A DNA stretch of 40,680 nucleotides. It comes from Monosporascus cannonballus (lineage: Eukaryota > Ascomycota > Sordariomycetes > Xylariales). The translations under genes and the position numbers were made by a program. Each line of letters starts with the position of its first letter. Position 1 is the first letter of the stretch. This document shows, one piece after another, positions 1 to 10,217 of this stretch. The DNA is taken from assembly GCA_004154925.1 (NCBI GenBank), contig QJNS01000111.1, positions 212,499 through 253,178 on the forward strand. The letters are read 5' to 3'. Under the pieces are notes generated by a model. The model was not told where the DNA came from, searched no databases, and worked only from the letters and a program-made list of their open reading frames with translations.

Positions 1-33
1 CCCCCAAAAAAACCCCGGGGGGGGGGGGGGGGG
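1..33. other. Homopolymer contig edge
   Basis: The first 33 bases are runs of C, A, C and then about 19 G with no other complexity. This is typical of a contig or scaffold edge in a draft assembly rather than of biology. It is not a telomere, because no TTAGGG/CCCTAA array follows. Confidence 0.6.
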
Positions 34-1224
34 AATGGTATTGCTCATATTCGCTATACTGGCAAGCGTTGTGTGTTGGCAAGCTTGTTAGATTTGTATT
101 TTTAGATAGGCCGGTTCTCTGTTTGCACATCTCAGCCACTAACTGTATTCCGTATCCAACTTCACTGTCTTTCAATAACCTCCAGTGCACTTCCTGAGGG
201 ATTGTCGGATAATATTCATTTTCAACAAAGCCAGCTACTCCACGAGCCCTTGCAGAAAAGCCATATCTATCAGACTTGGCATGCGTTACACCGCTTAAAA
301 AGTTGTATGAACGGATAAGGACAATCGAAGACGAGGGCAAGGAATCGCCTTGCCAGATATCCAAGCCCCCCTTCAATAGCATCAACAGCTATTTTCGCCT
401 CCAAGGATGCCTAGCTACATGGCTAATTGTCTCAGAGGTAGAAATTTCTATTGCCATCGGACCAGGGACCAGTGCGCCTACATTGATTCTGCTCTTGATA
501 TTGGTAATAGGGGGTCTAAAAGGGTTGTCACTGCTTTGCCGCTCTTCTCCGACATGCTCACCCTTCGCCCAACTCGCGCATTATGTCCATCTGGCGTGGA
601 TAAAATGACTACAAACATGACCGAACCTATCCGCTTCCAAGTAGGCCCGGCAGAGTGGTTTCTAACAGGCTTATCACAACCGCCGAATTTATGTTTTGTA
701 AAAAGCAAATACGGGCCAGTCGGCGGCATATCTTATGGCTACTATGAGTAGTTGTTAAGACGCTGATTTGCATCCAGACTTACAAGTACGACAATAACCA
801 ACCTGGCGTAAAGTATCAGGCGTTCTGCTGTAGTACTCTAACATCAAATCTGCTCGGCTACCCCTGTCCAAACTCAACATGTCGCTATATAAGTCGAGTA
901 GAGTAAGAATCCTGTAATTCCTGCCAGTCCTTGAAATATGGGTCACGCATACATATTTCACGCCTACCAGGGCTGTAGAACGTCTATCCCAAAGATCTGG
1001 CGACTGTCGATACGAGTCCTTGATGGACTCTGGAATCATCAGCTGCTTTAAGCTTACGTCAGGCGGAAATTAGAGAACCTAACTCCAATGAAAACGTCTC
1101 GGGAGCGCTGTAGATGGAGTTAAGTGGCGTCGAAACCCTGCAATAGAATGTATGAATTGGACTTCTTCTACTAAAAAGATCTCCGTACATCTCGAGCCGT
1201 CTATGTTAAATGGATGCCGGAGCC
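34..1224. other. Gene-free stretch, no recognisable content
   Basis: The open frames here are short, overlap on both strands and resemble no known protein family. A TATA-like octamer on the plus strand near 884-892 has no plausible gene after it. I see no RNA gene or repeat. Confidence 0.5.
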
Positions 1225-1953
1225 TTAACCTGTGGCCAACTTCTGCAGTCCCGACTGATCCCCGTTGAAGGTATCCGAGTCACCCCCGTACTCATACGCA
1301 TCATTAAACTGCCAGATGGTGTAATACGGCCACCCGCCGGGCGGAGTGCCCGCCGAGAAGCTGTACCGGGCCAGGACGAGCGGGTTCGTGTCGACGAAGA
1401 CGCTCGAGTCCCCCGTGCAGCTCTCCCACCACGAGGGGTTCGTGTAGATCAGCGGGTAGCGCCCCGTGCTCGCGTGGTAGGTGTCGCCGAAGTCCCGGAT
1501 CCACGACACGGTGGCGCTGGCCGACAGCACGCACTCACCCTCGAGGTCCAGCATGCCGGGCAGCGTGATGCCGTCGCCGCTCCAGCCGCCGCCGTTGCCG
1601 AGGAAGAACTCGGCCTGCGCCGCGCCCGAGCTCGAGTCCAGGTGCGCGAAGTGGTACGCGCCGCGGATGAGGCCGGCGTCGGTCGCTCTGGTGTAGTGCG
1701 AGGAGAAGGCGGGGTCCTTGTACGTCGTGCCTTCGGTCGCCTATGGGCTTTCAGCACATCTCTTTATCGGGACCGTTTGGCGGTGTTGGAGATTTGGGGG
1801 GGGTATTACTTTGATGATGACAAAGCGTGCTCCGGACGAATAGGCCCCCTCGAAGTTGTAAGGAGTGCTTTGGTAGTGAGATATGTCAAACCCCGGGACG
1901 GCACCAAGAGCAGCGCCTCCGAAGCTCAAGCCAATAATGGTAGAAGATTTCAT
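1225..1953 (-). CDS. Secreted GH25 muramidase (Chalaropsis-type lysozyme)
   Basis: Two exons, 1953-1810 and 1740-1225, joined in phase 0 across a 69-nt intron that starts GTAATA and ends CATAG; the product is 219 residues. The first 18 residues form a signal peptide ending ALGA. The mature start GFDISHYQ is the hallmark of glycoside hydrolase family 25, carrying the first conserved Asp. The core follows: GAYHFAHL, then MLDLEGEC with the catalytic D-x-E pair, then YTNPSWW and a terminal WQFNDAYEYGGDSD. The family hydrolyses the N-acetylmuramic acid/N-acetylglucosamine bond of bacterial peptidoglycan, so the protein probably acts outside the cell against bacteria. The segment after D-x-E is several residues shorter than I recall for fungal relatives. 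The intron carries a C8 homopolymer soon after its donor. A TATA box lies at 2060-2069. Family assignment is firm; antibacterial use is inferred. Confidence 0.9.
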
Positions 1954-2059
1954 AATGGTTGTGAGATCTTTATTTGATTCTTTGTCTGGAACTTGGGTGC
2001 CTTGCTTCGTGGAGCGTTTGATGGTCCCTTGAATGGTCTCGTTAAGAGGGTTTTGACCT

Positions 2060-2069
2060 CTTTTATATA
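2060..2069 (-). promoter_or_regulatory. TATA box of the GH25 gene
   Basis: On the minus strand this reads TATATAAAAG, about 107 nt upstream of the GH25 start codon at 1953, a normal spacing for a fungal core promoter plus a short leader. Confidence 0.55.
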
Positions 2070-3391
2070 TGTTCTACGGTGGACCCTGCAATGATCCCCA
2101 TCACCTCGTTACATAGCCATCGTGTGTCAGAAGACAAGCCGACGCTGGGGTGCTACAAATTTAGGTCATGTTTTGGTATGATTAGCAGGCCCCTATAACG
2201 TCATTGACAGGCAAGTAAGTCACTGATCTCAGCTATTGACTACCGCGCGATGATCTTCATCTCTTATAGGTATGGATTATGTAAATCTTCAGCCGACGTG
2301 CACGAACTATCGATAGAATGAGGAAACTGTGGTGCAGGTATAGTTCCGCCGTTCCTAGGGGTGCGGAATCTAACACAAGCTTTTCAGCTGATTCTCATAC
2401 CTTCCAATTGGAAGATGCGATCTACGACCGATATCCCACGATGATCGACAGCCATTGTGCCTTTAGCTACCGGTGATTTCGCGATTTCGTGGCCATACAC
2501 AGAGTTCACCGAGGAACATGTTTTATGTAAGATGGAGACCATGGTGGATGGGGATCCCTTTGAAACGTGAGTTCAGATCTGCAGAACGGCACAGCGCTTT
2601 ACCTACAGTAAATCAAATGATGACAGATGAGCGCTGAACGTGTTAAGCAACACTACGGCCCACAATCGATCATACTTCTAGGACTGAATATAAACTAGCA
2701 CTAATGGTAACCACATGGTTCATCCCATGCTACCTACCACAAGGCACTAACAATAAGACATAGAGGTTACATCGTGAAATCACTCAACAAAGCAGAACAC
2801 ACTATCCAGTCAGGCAAAGCATCAGCTTGATCGCTTCTCAAGGAACTTCATTCGTGATCATATCTATTTTACGGCGTCATATGCAAACCGTACGTAAATC
2901 ATCGCAACTGACCGCCAACTGTGACCGAGCAAACTTGCCTCCTGCGCCGAAAAACTCGAAACCGCAGAAAAGAAACATGTATATGTCGAAAGAAACCATT
3001 CTATGACCTTTATCCACAATCCAATCCAGAACCCCTTATCCGAGTTGATGTCCTCTTTCCACAATGCCTAATTACCCATCCAACTATGTAAATCCGTATT
3101 AGACATAACCCTAATCTTTGATAGCTCTCTATTAGGGAAGAGTATACTGATGACGTCGGGTCCGAGTGGACCGAAAGCTGTTCGTTCGTGCTGTTCCACC
3201 GAGCATACATCATCCCACAAGCCACAATCCACGAGGATATAGACAGGAGAGGCGGAGGATTCCGCCGTCGTCGTCGTAAGACAATATATCTACGCATGAC
3301 GCAAGGTAAGCGCCCTAACACAGCAGGGCCCTTCCTATGTAAGCCCATTCGTGGACGGCCTCGTCGAATCTGGGAAAAGATTCTTCGCCAT
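2070..3391. other. Intergenic stretch, nothing recognised
   Basis: This lies between the GH25 promoter and the 3' end of the VOC-domain gene. The reading frames here are short, or run on from the neighbouring gene in another frame. No repeat or RNA gene was recognised. Confidence 0.45.
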
Positions 3392-4924
3392 TCATCGGGG
3401 TAGCACGACGCCCGGCCCCGTAGAGAAGTAGTACATGCGGGGCTTACCCGTCGGCGGCGGCGGCGGCGGCGGCGGTTCCTCCCTAACCCCGACGTTGCTG
3501 ATGCTGTCCTCGGGCGCGAGACTCGCGGTGTCGTCGTCCCACTTGTCCTGCGGGACTTCTGGGAGCTCCCGCGCGGACACGCAGCTTGGCGCCTTGACCG
3601 CCGAGGGAGCATAGCGGCTCCCGGCCTTGCTCGGCGCCCTGCTCGCGACGTACGTCTGGGCGTCGGAAGATCGGTGGCTGCGGTAGTTGTCGTCGGTTGC
3701 GCGCCTCGGGAGCGCCGCCGCGGTGTACCTGGAGCCCGCGCGACTCCTGTAGTCCGCCTCGGTGGGCGGTTTGGAAGTCACATACCTCGGATCCGCAGAG
3801 CTGCGGTGATCACCCTCTCTGTGCTGCTCGGGAGAAGGCGCGCCGTACTTGGACGGCGCATTGCTCCTGCGATTTGCCTCGGGGAGGAGCCTAGGCGTCG
3901 CCGTATGCTTCGAGCCGGCGGAGCTCCTATACTCGGCTTCGTCGATCATGAGGGGCCGCCTAGTCGACCCCGCCTCGCTGCGCCCGCGGGCCCGACTGCT
4001 GGTAGTGTAGCGGCTCGCACGATCGTCGACGTCTTCCAGGGCCCTCGCCGTCGGACCGCCAACCTGCGAATACCGAGCCATGAGGCTCGGCGGCGGGTAT
4101 TTCTTCGAGACTGCCGCGTAGCCCTCGGGGTGATGAACCTTCTCTACGGCCCTCTCGACCTCGACGTAGCGGCAAGGAAGGTCGTACTCCTGCTGCGAAG
4201 CACGATCGCGCCCTTTCTGTATCAGGCTGTATGCCAAGGAGCCACCGACGGCCGCGCCAGCCACGGCGCCAAGAACTGTCCCGAACATGGCGCCGGCGCT
4301 CATCCCTTTGGAGGTTTGGGCCTGAGAACCTACGACAGTGGAGTCTGTCACGCTCCTGCGCAGAACCCGAGGCTCGACATCATAACCGGGGGCCTGGTGG
4401 CGAGACACCGCGGTAGGGGCGGGCACGCCGGCCGCGGAGCCGACGACGGTCGGAGCCGCCATGGCCACGTCGAAGTTCCAGTCGAGGATGCGGCTAGCTT
4501 CTTCCTCGGTGGATTGCGTGCGACGGACGGTGGCGCCCCCGTACTTGGAGGGGTAGCCGGGAGGGTTTACGTAGACGACCTCCATTATGTTCCCATCGAG
4601 GTCCTGGATCCTGGTCTGATCGGAGGGTTCGCCCTCACCGCTGATGCGCGACTTAGGCTCAGATCGCAGAGCAGCTGCGTGGAAATCCGCTACTGCGGAG
4701 AGCGATGGGGCCGAAAGAACAAGGCGCGACCGTCTCAGCGGCTCGCCACTGCCCAGGAGCCTGACTTCGAAGACGGGCTCGAGGGCCGGCGTGGTGGTGC
4801 CGAAGACAATAGACGAAGAACTAGCCTGGAGAAATTTCAGGCCCAGCGGGTGCGTGATAGCGGAATAGAAGGATGCAGCAGGCCCTAGATGGGAGACTTG
4901 CACGAAGGGGAGAATGTCCTGCAT
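3392..4924 (-). CDS. VOC-fold (glyoxalase-like) protein with glycine-zipper segment and repetitive tail
   Basis: One exon, 510 residues from the Met at 4924; an in-frame Met at 4981 would add 19 basic residues. I chose 4924 because the VOC fold begins directly after it. Residues 1-125 look like a vicinal-oxygen-chelate domain. They start FVQVSHLGPAASFYS (His12) and end DLDGNIMEVVYVNP (Glu115), at places where this superfamily keeps metal ligands. A hydrophobic Gly/Ala-rich segment follows at about 209-234 (GTVLGAVAGAAVGGSLAY), either a membrane span or a glycine zipper. The remaining 250 or so residues are disordered and carry an imperfect repeat of the type YRS-x-AGS-(K/R)-(Y/H), then eight prolines and a short conserved-looking end. 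No substrate can be named. The high GC leaves long antisense open frames that are not genes. The fold call is fairly sure, the function unknown. Confidence 0.75.
   Translation of the reverse strand: MQDILPFVQVSHLGPAASFYSAITHPLGLKFLQASSSSIVFGTTTPALEPVFEVRLLGSGEPLRRSRLVLSAPSLSAVADFHAAALRSEPKSRISGEGEPSDQTRIQDLDGNIMEVVYVNPPGYPSKYGGATVRRTQSTEEEASRILDWNFDVAMAAPTVVGSAAGVPAPTAVSRHQAPGYDVEPRVLRRSVTDSTVVGSQAQTSKGMSAGAMFGTVLGAVAGAAVGGSLAYSLIQKGRDRASQQEYDLPCRYVEVERAVEKVHHPEGYAAVSKKYPPPSLMARYSQVGGPTARALEDVDDRASRYTTSSRARGRSEAGSTRRPLMIDEAEYRSSAGSKHTATPRLLPEANRRSNAPSKYGAPSPEQHREGDHRSSADPRYVTSKPPTEADYRSRAGSRYTAAALPRRATDDNYRSHRSSDAQTYVASRAPSKAGSRYAPSAVKAPSCVSARELPEVPQDKWDDDTASLAPEDSISNVGVREEPPPPPPPPTGKPRMYYFSTGPGVVLPR
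3448..3474. repeat. GGC trinucleotide microsatellite
   Basis: A run of about eight GGC/CGG triplets. Read on the minus strand it encodes the eight-proline stretch near the C-terminus of the VOC-fold protein, so tract length directly sets polyproline length. Confidence 0.8.
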
Positions 4925-7372
4925 GTGGCCTTGTATGCGAGAAATAACCCGGGGGCGGGAAAAGCGACGACAAGGCTTCAAGTAAACCGACCAAGACCCC
5001 TACAGGGAGTAGGCGCCCGAGCAGGGGACAGACGGTCGGCGCGAGTACGCCTGTGGATAAGGGGTATACAGCCTCACGAGGCGGATGCAGCCAGCCAGCA
5101 GCAAGCGCGGGGTACGTTAGTTCGCGGGTTCGTGATAGGGGAGATGAGACAGGACTCCCCCCGATTGGTGAGGAACTCTGTGCAGGGAGGGTTGTGTGCT
5201 GAGTGAGACAGCAGCAGCGTTGTTGTGTAGGCGTCGGGCAGCGAGCGAATGAGGGCGTTGCGCTGGCGTTCTCCGAATATCCGGACCTGGTCTCGAGTGT
5301 GATCGGCGGTAAAACTGCACTTTCTTTTGTCCTCTTCAATCAAAGAAAGAAGTATTCCTCCCACTCAAAAAGCCCGAAATTCAAGCCGAGCCGAAGGAAT
5401 CCCAAGCGACTGAAAGACAATATTTTGATGGCAATGCTATTTAAGTGAACAGGAGAACAGACTCTGGTCCGCATCGCTGGGTTTCCCTCTTTATTAAGCG
5501 GCCTGACCGCCATCTCGAAGAGGGTCTTCAGGGTCTCTTCTACCCAACTAAATTTCACCATTAGCAATAAGTAGATAGACCCTGATTAGGTACAGATGCA
5601 GGACATCAAATGCCCTAGACATGTAGGGCGCAAATAGGTACCCAGACTACCAACCCCGTACACATGTTACATGCGTAGGTGGACACGATGGAAGAAGACG
5701 ATGCGGAAGAAGTGGACACCGATTGATCTTCCAGGGAGCGGGACGGCTCCCGGGCTGTCGACGCAGATTGTTACACGTGGATCCGACATCTAGTAGTTCA
5801 GAGAGCTGACAGACCCCTCCCCCCTCGGTGGGGAGGGCAGCACGGGGTTAGGACACGAGCTCTCGCTGAACTGACTGACTTCCACTGGAGATGTCATCGC
5901 TCGCGTCGCTGCTCACGACAACTGTTCAACTGGACCCAGCCCAATCGATATGCATGCCCCTCCAGTTTCGCGGTGCGTGCGGGCGACATCGGAATGCTGT
6001 TCGGGAGGACACATCGGTCAGCATCCCCTCGGCTGGGATGGGGACTGTACACGACAGAAGCGCTGCCACGTTCAATCCCGGGCTTTTCTATTGTGGGCTC
6101 ATTTACAAGGCACCTTGCCCGATTCTACCGTGCCAGCCTGTGATTCGACAGGAAGTAATGGGGACGCGCGCGTCTGCGGAACGCTATCGGGACCTGCCAG
6201 TCAAGAGTGGCCGGAGACAGCTCTCCTCAGATTCACCGATTGGATGACATGGCACTTTCGACTCAAAAGCCGGTGGTGCAGGCGCGGGTTAAAAAAAATG
6301 AAGTGCATGTTCATGGTCCTGCTGGTGGCTATGTACAAAACCGATACGCTATATGGGGCGTCTAGACCCACGATCCACTCTTTCAGGTTGAATGGATGGG
6401 GACGGTTACACGTAGAAAGACTAGTAATACTACGTTGACGACGCTCCAAAGGAGGCATGATTAGCGCAGGGCGACCAGTCGGAGTCACCTTCAACATCCC
6501 TTCAGAGACGGTTCAGAGCTATGACTGACATACATCTATCCAGCCCGTTTATTCTTTGCAGTGGCGCAGACCCAGCAGACCGAAAGAACCATCGCATGAC
6601 TGGACGTTGGCCCTGTAATGAAATAGGCATCCAACCCATCTGGGCAATCCCAAGAAAGCCACACAATTGTTTCAGGGAATTGAGGGAGTGGAATGCCGAG
6701 CGCTAGGGGACACTGGGCCGACCAATAATTGGCCGCAACGACATCCTCCAAGGGCCATCTGGCGTAAGGCATTAGACCCCCGGAGCGTTCCCACACGACG
6801 TCACATTGGACCTCGATCTTGATACTGTGCCCATTCTCGCCAACAAGCAGTGCTTTCTCGGCAACCCTGTAAATTCTCCGGGCACCAGGAGCCGTACCGT
6901 CTTCTTTCAATGCACGCCCCGTGCCCAGCAGCCTGACCCGGCTTCCAGGAACATGCGTAATGTGGCGCCTTCCTTCGACCTACAGTTCTGTCCGCTTCCG
7001 GCTCTTATTGCCACGGCAAATGGGAGAAAGCGTAAAAAGGATGCAACATAAACAAGACAGGAAAGTGGTGCGTAGACCAGGTTGAAGTGGCCCGCGAAGA
7101 CGATAAAAACGTCTTGAATCTCATGTTGAACGCCTGACGTTTTTGGTTGTAAAAACAGAGACTGAAATATGCAAGACCCGAGCTCCCGGGAACGTCCAGA
7201 CCATCCGCGATGTTGCATGACGGATCTTGCCAAGACGATACAGGCTTAATCATATTCCTACCTGAATATGTTCACGCTGACTCTTCCCTTCCTCCAATGG
7301 CTGGCCGAGAAATTAGCCCAAAAAGAACATCATCTCTATCAGATACTCGGCGAGGGGGAGCAGAAAGTCGAG
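4925..7372. other. Gene-poor intergenic stretch of 2.4 kb
   Basis: This holds the presumed promoter of the VOC-fold gene (up to about 5400) and then ordinary-composition DNA with many short open frames on both strands. None resembles a known family or has convincing splice signals. The longest (for example minus 6536-6910 and plus 5950-6438) overlap antisense frames of similar length. No tRNA or repeat was recognised. Confidence 0.45.
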
Positions 7373-8242
7373 CTAGATGATGTCCCAGACGTCTTCTGCG
7401 GCGTGGCAAAACTTGCTGCAAGCAACGCTAGCTGAGAGACTGTAGTTGCTGATGGCAATCTTCTCGTCTACCCATTCATCGGCAAAGTTGTCAGGGCCCT
7501 TGGCCATGGCTCCGACGAAGACGCATATGCTCTCTTTCGGCTTGAGGTTTTGTATGTAATCCCTAGGCCGGATCACCTCGGACTCGAAGCTCAAGGTAAC
7601 CTTCCTGCAATTGGGAGGAAGGTGGTCGGTGATGGGGTTCTGGATGACACGCAGGAGCTTCTCCTGAGAGTTGGTGGAACGGATGGAGAGACGATGCAGA
7701 AGCTGGACCATAAGACCGGCAAAACGCTTGAATGTGCGGGGAATCCTGACCGTGGGAGACACTTCGATGAGGACTCCCTTGGAAGTGTGGATGTATATCT
7801 GCAGCTTGCCGGCCTTGTTGATGGGAGAGTCCAGGAGAGTAAGAAGGCACTATGGCAGGCGAAAAGACGGGTCAGCATCAGCATGTTGAATGCCGGGCTT
7901 CGTTAAGGAGCCATTGGTTGAGCAATGGAGGGACAGAATGGGGCTGTCACCCACCTGATGTGTTATGTCGGGTCTCGCATCGCTAATATCGCGGTTCATC
8001 TTGCGCATGACGCCGATATGCTCGTCGCTGTTGAGAAGGGAATACTTCTCCTCGCGCTGCACCCCCATGCGGTTGCCGCCGCTGCCATGAGATGCTTTGT
8101 AAGTCTCAAGACTGGCGTTGGCGAGGACAACGATAAGTCTTTGGCTATCCTTGTCGCTCGAGGCAATAGGGACATGCTGCTCCGCGACGAGTTGGGGGAG
8201 GGTAGGAGGAGGTAGAGATTGAGTTCCTGGAGGTTGCGTCAT
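7373..8242 (-). CDS. EMG1: 18S rRNA pseudouridine N1-methyltransferase Emg1/Nep1
   Basis: Two exons, 8242-7955 and 7849-7373. The 105-nt intron runs from GTGGGT after codon Gln96 to TAG and is phase 0. The product is 254 residues, the usual length. Motifs are unmistakable: [15 protein letters not shown] at about 35-49, [49 protein letters not shown], then [15 protein letters not shown] at about 207-221 and the terminal [17 protein letters not shown]. The last two blocks form the SPOUT trefoil knot that binds S-adenosylmethionine. Emg1 methylates the hypermodified pseudouridine of helix 35 in 18S rRNA (position 1191 in yeast) and is needed for 40S subunit assembly in the nucleolus. The gene has no functional link to its neighbours and is the last intact gene before the AT-rich block, whose edge is about 360 nt upstream of its start. 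Confidence 0.95.
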
Positions 8243-8599
8243 GGTGTCAGCTTTCAGTCGGCAACCTAACCGCCTACCGCTCCGAAGCTTTATGTTGGAA
8301 TAGATATTAACTTACGGGGTCGCTTCCGGTGGGGTGAAGACATCCTGTTTTGTTGTGTTTTGCAAATTAAGGCTTGTGGATGGTGAGGCGTCTAATTTCC
8401 CGCTTTATCCTGTGACACGGGAGGGGGAAAAGTAACAACTGTCCAATTATCCGGGATAGACAGATTAATAACAACTCATTGTAGGTGAGCCACAGCTATG
8501 CAACTTGATTTTGACTTCCGTGTTAGATTTTACTAGCCGGCTGGAAAATCAGATATCTGTCATGAAGGAATTTTAGAGAAGACTCGGTGAAAGAATTGG
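8243..8599. other. Upstream region of EMG1
   Basis: About 360 bp of near-normal composition between the EMG1 start codon and the left edge of the AT-rich block. It must hold the EMG1 promoter. No TATA box or other definite site was recognised. Confidence 0.4.
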
Positions 8600-8609
8600 C
8601 TTGGGAAGC

Positions 8610-8690
8610 GGGTTCTAGCTTAGAGGGAGTAGAGAAAAGTTCCAGGGGAGTACAACAAATATGGCGTAACAAAAAGTTCGGAGAAAATAA
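8610..8690 (+). repeat. Left terminal inverted repeat of the AT-rich block
   Basis: The 32-nt core at 8621-8652 matches the reverse complement of 19192-19223 at 26 positions; five of the six differences are transitions. Similarity continues inward to an AAGTTCGGAGAAAA-like segment (8671-8689) and outward to GGGTT (8610-8614), with gaps. Just outside lies CTTGGGAAG (8600-8608), a possible imperfect target duplication. Confidence 0.65.
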
Positions 8691-8742
8691 AAAGCGTTAA
8701 ACGTATTTATTAAATATTAATCCGACATTAATATTAACGCTT
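8691..8742. repeat. Short palindrome at the inner border of the left terminal repeat
   Basis: AGCGTTAA at 8693-8700 is repeated in reverse complement as TTAACGCT at 8734-8741, with a 33-nt AT-rich loop. It could be part of the terminal repeat structure or chance in AT-rich DNA. Confidence 0.35.
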
Positions 8743-9786
8743 AAATTTATTTAATTTATTTTGTAATAATAAATATATATGTATTAATGAAAAAAAATTT
8801 AAAATAAAAAACCATTTCATATTAATATAATAATAAATTAAAATTATAACTTTTTAAAATATTATAATAAAATTAGTAATTTGTTGAAAAAGAATAAAAA
8901 TGATTTAAAATTTATTGTTATATTATTTAAAATAAATAATATATTTATATATTATATATATATATAGTATATTTTAAAAACATTTTATAAAAAAATCAAA
9001 CAAAAAACATAAATATAAATAAAAATTATTTAATTTATAATTATTATATATATACAAATTATAATTAAAGCAGTATATAATAAATAATTTTTAAAAGAAT
9101 TTTAATAACATTTGTTTAATTTTAATTTTTTTTTTTAAAAATTTAAATGCAATTATTAAATATATAAAATGTTGTTATAATTTACACATAAAAATATAAT
9201 ATATATTTAATAATAATAAATTGATATATACAAATCAAATAAATTTGCAAAAATATAAATACATTAAATATATTCTTAAAATTTTATTTCTGCTTTAAAT
9301 AAAATACAAATATTAAAAAATTATATAAATCTTTTTTAATAATTTTAATACAAATATTTTAATATATATTAAATTAATTTGTTCGTATTTATTTAAATTT
9401 AAAATTTGGTTTATTGAAAATATATTATAATTATATATTTAAAATTTAAAATTAAGTATTATTAAATTATTTATATCGTTTAAATGTATTTAAGAAATAA
9501 ATAATAAGTAAATATAAGAATTTTTTTACACTTTTATAGTTTTTATTCTATTTTTATAAAATTATTACTTTATAGAATATATATAATTTATTAAATATAT
9601 ATTATTTATTTAATAATTCTATATATAATATTATATTAAAATTTTATAGTTTTATAATAAGGAATACAAATTTTTGAACAATATTTTTATATTTAATAAT
9701 ATTATTATTATAATATATACTAAATATTTAATATATTTAAAAATTATTTATATATCTTATTGTGATAATATGCACAGCTAGTTCTT

Positions 9787-9880
9787 ATGAGGTGGGTTAG
9801 GGTATCCAAACCCTAATTAGAGTTTGAAATTGCTGACCTTTTGATATTGTAGATAGCGTCGCACTCTCGGTATCTCACAC
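9787..9880 (+). repeat. Least-mutated copy of an interspersed box
   Basis: This GC-richer island inside the AT-rich block begins near GGTGGGTTAGGGTATCC and is the best-preserved copy of a box found four more times (about 12340-12425 minus, 12700-12810 minus, 14024-14105 plus, 14405-14490 plus). The GGGTTAGGG and CCCTAA words in it are isolated and not a telomere array. Confidence 0.65.
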
Positions 9881-10155
9881 TTATATTTTTATTTTAATAT
9901 ATAATAAAATTATTTTTAAAAAACGTAATATATTTAATTATATATTATATCTAATTTTAATTTCGTGTGTTTAATTTATTCTTTAATTACCTATAATAAT
10001 AATAATATATATAATATATATTATATTAAATAAATATATAAGATAATAAATAGCTATAAACTAAATTAAAATAATTACTATCTAGTTACAAAGCGTATTA
10101 TAAGTAATCAATATATTTAGTTATTTTTATTTATCTTTTTTATTAATTATCGATT

Positions 10156-10217
10156 AATAAATTTATATTAATAAACAAGTTAATAACTAATCAGCCATTA
10201 GCTATAATATTGTAAAA
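10156..10217 (+). repeat. Long-range direct repeat, copy 1
   Basis: Starts with 21 bases identical to 18297-18317 and stays alignable for about 60 bases (roughly three quarters identical). It could be a remnant of an 8-kb-spaced LTR pair, but it is AT-rich and short. Confidence 0.35.

Noticed and set aside
884..892. TATA-like octamer on the plus strand
   Set aside because: No plausible plus-strand gene follows; the next coding region (GH25) is on the minus strand.
1210..1977. 255-residue open frame on the plus strand
   Set aside because: Antisense shadow of the GH25 gene, low-complexity Arg/Val/Ala translation; the minus strand has signal peptide, catalytic motifs and correct splice sites.
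3674..4888. 404-residue open frame on the plus strand
   Set aside because: It lies exactly antisense to the GC-rich VOC-fold gene. Its translation is Arg/Gly/Ala-rich without any motif, whereas the minus strand gives a clear domain and repeats.
5891..6910. Several open frames of 100-160 codons on both strands
   Set aside because: They overlap each other in antisense, have no recognisable motif and no consistent splice or promoter signals.
9791..9816. Telomere-like words GGGTTAGGG and ACCCTAA
   Set aside because: Single occurrences 7 bases apart inside a dispersed repeat that is mutated elsewhere. There is no tandem array, so not an internal telomere.
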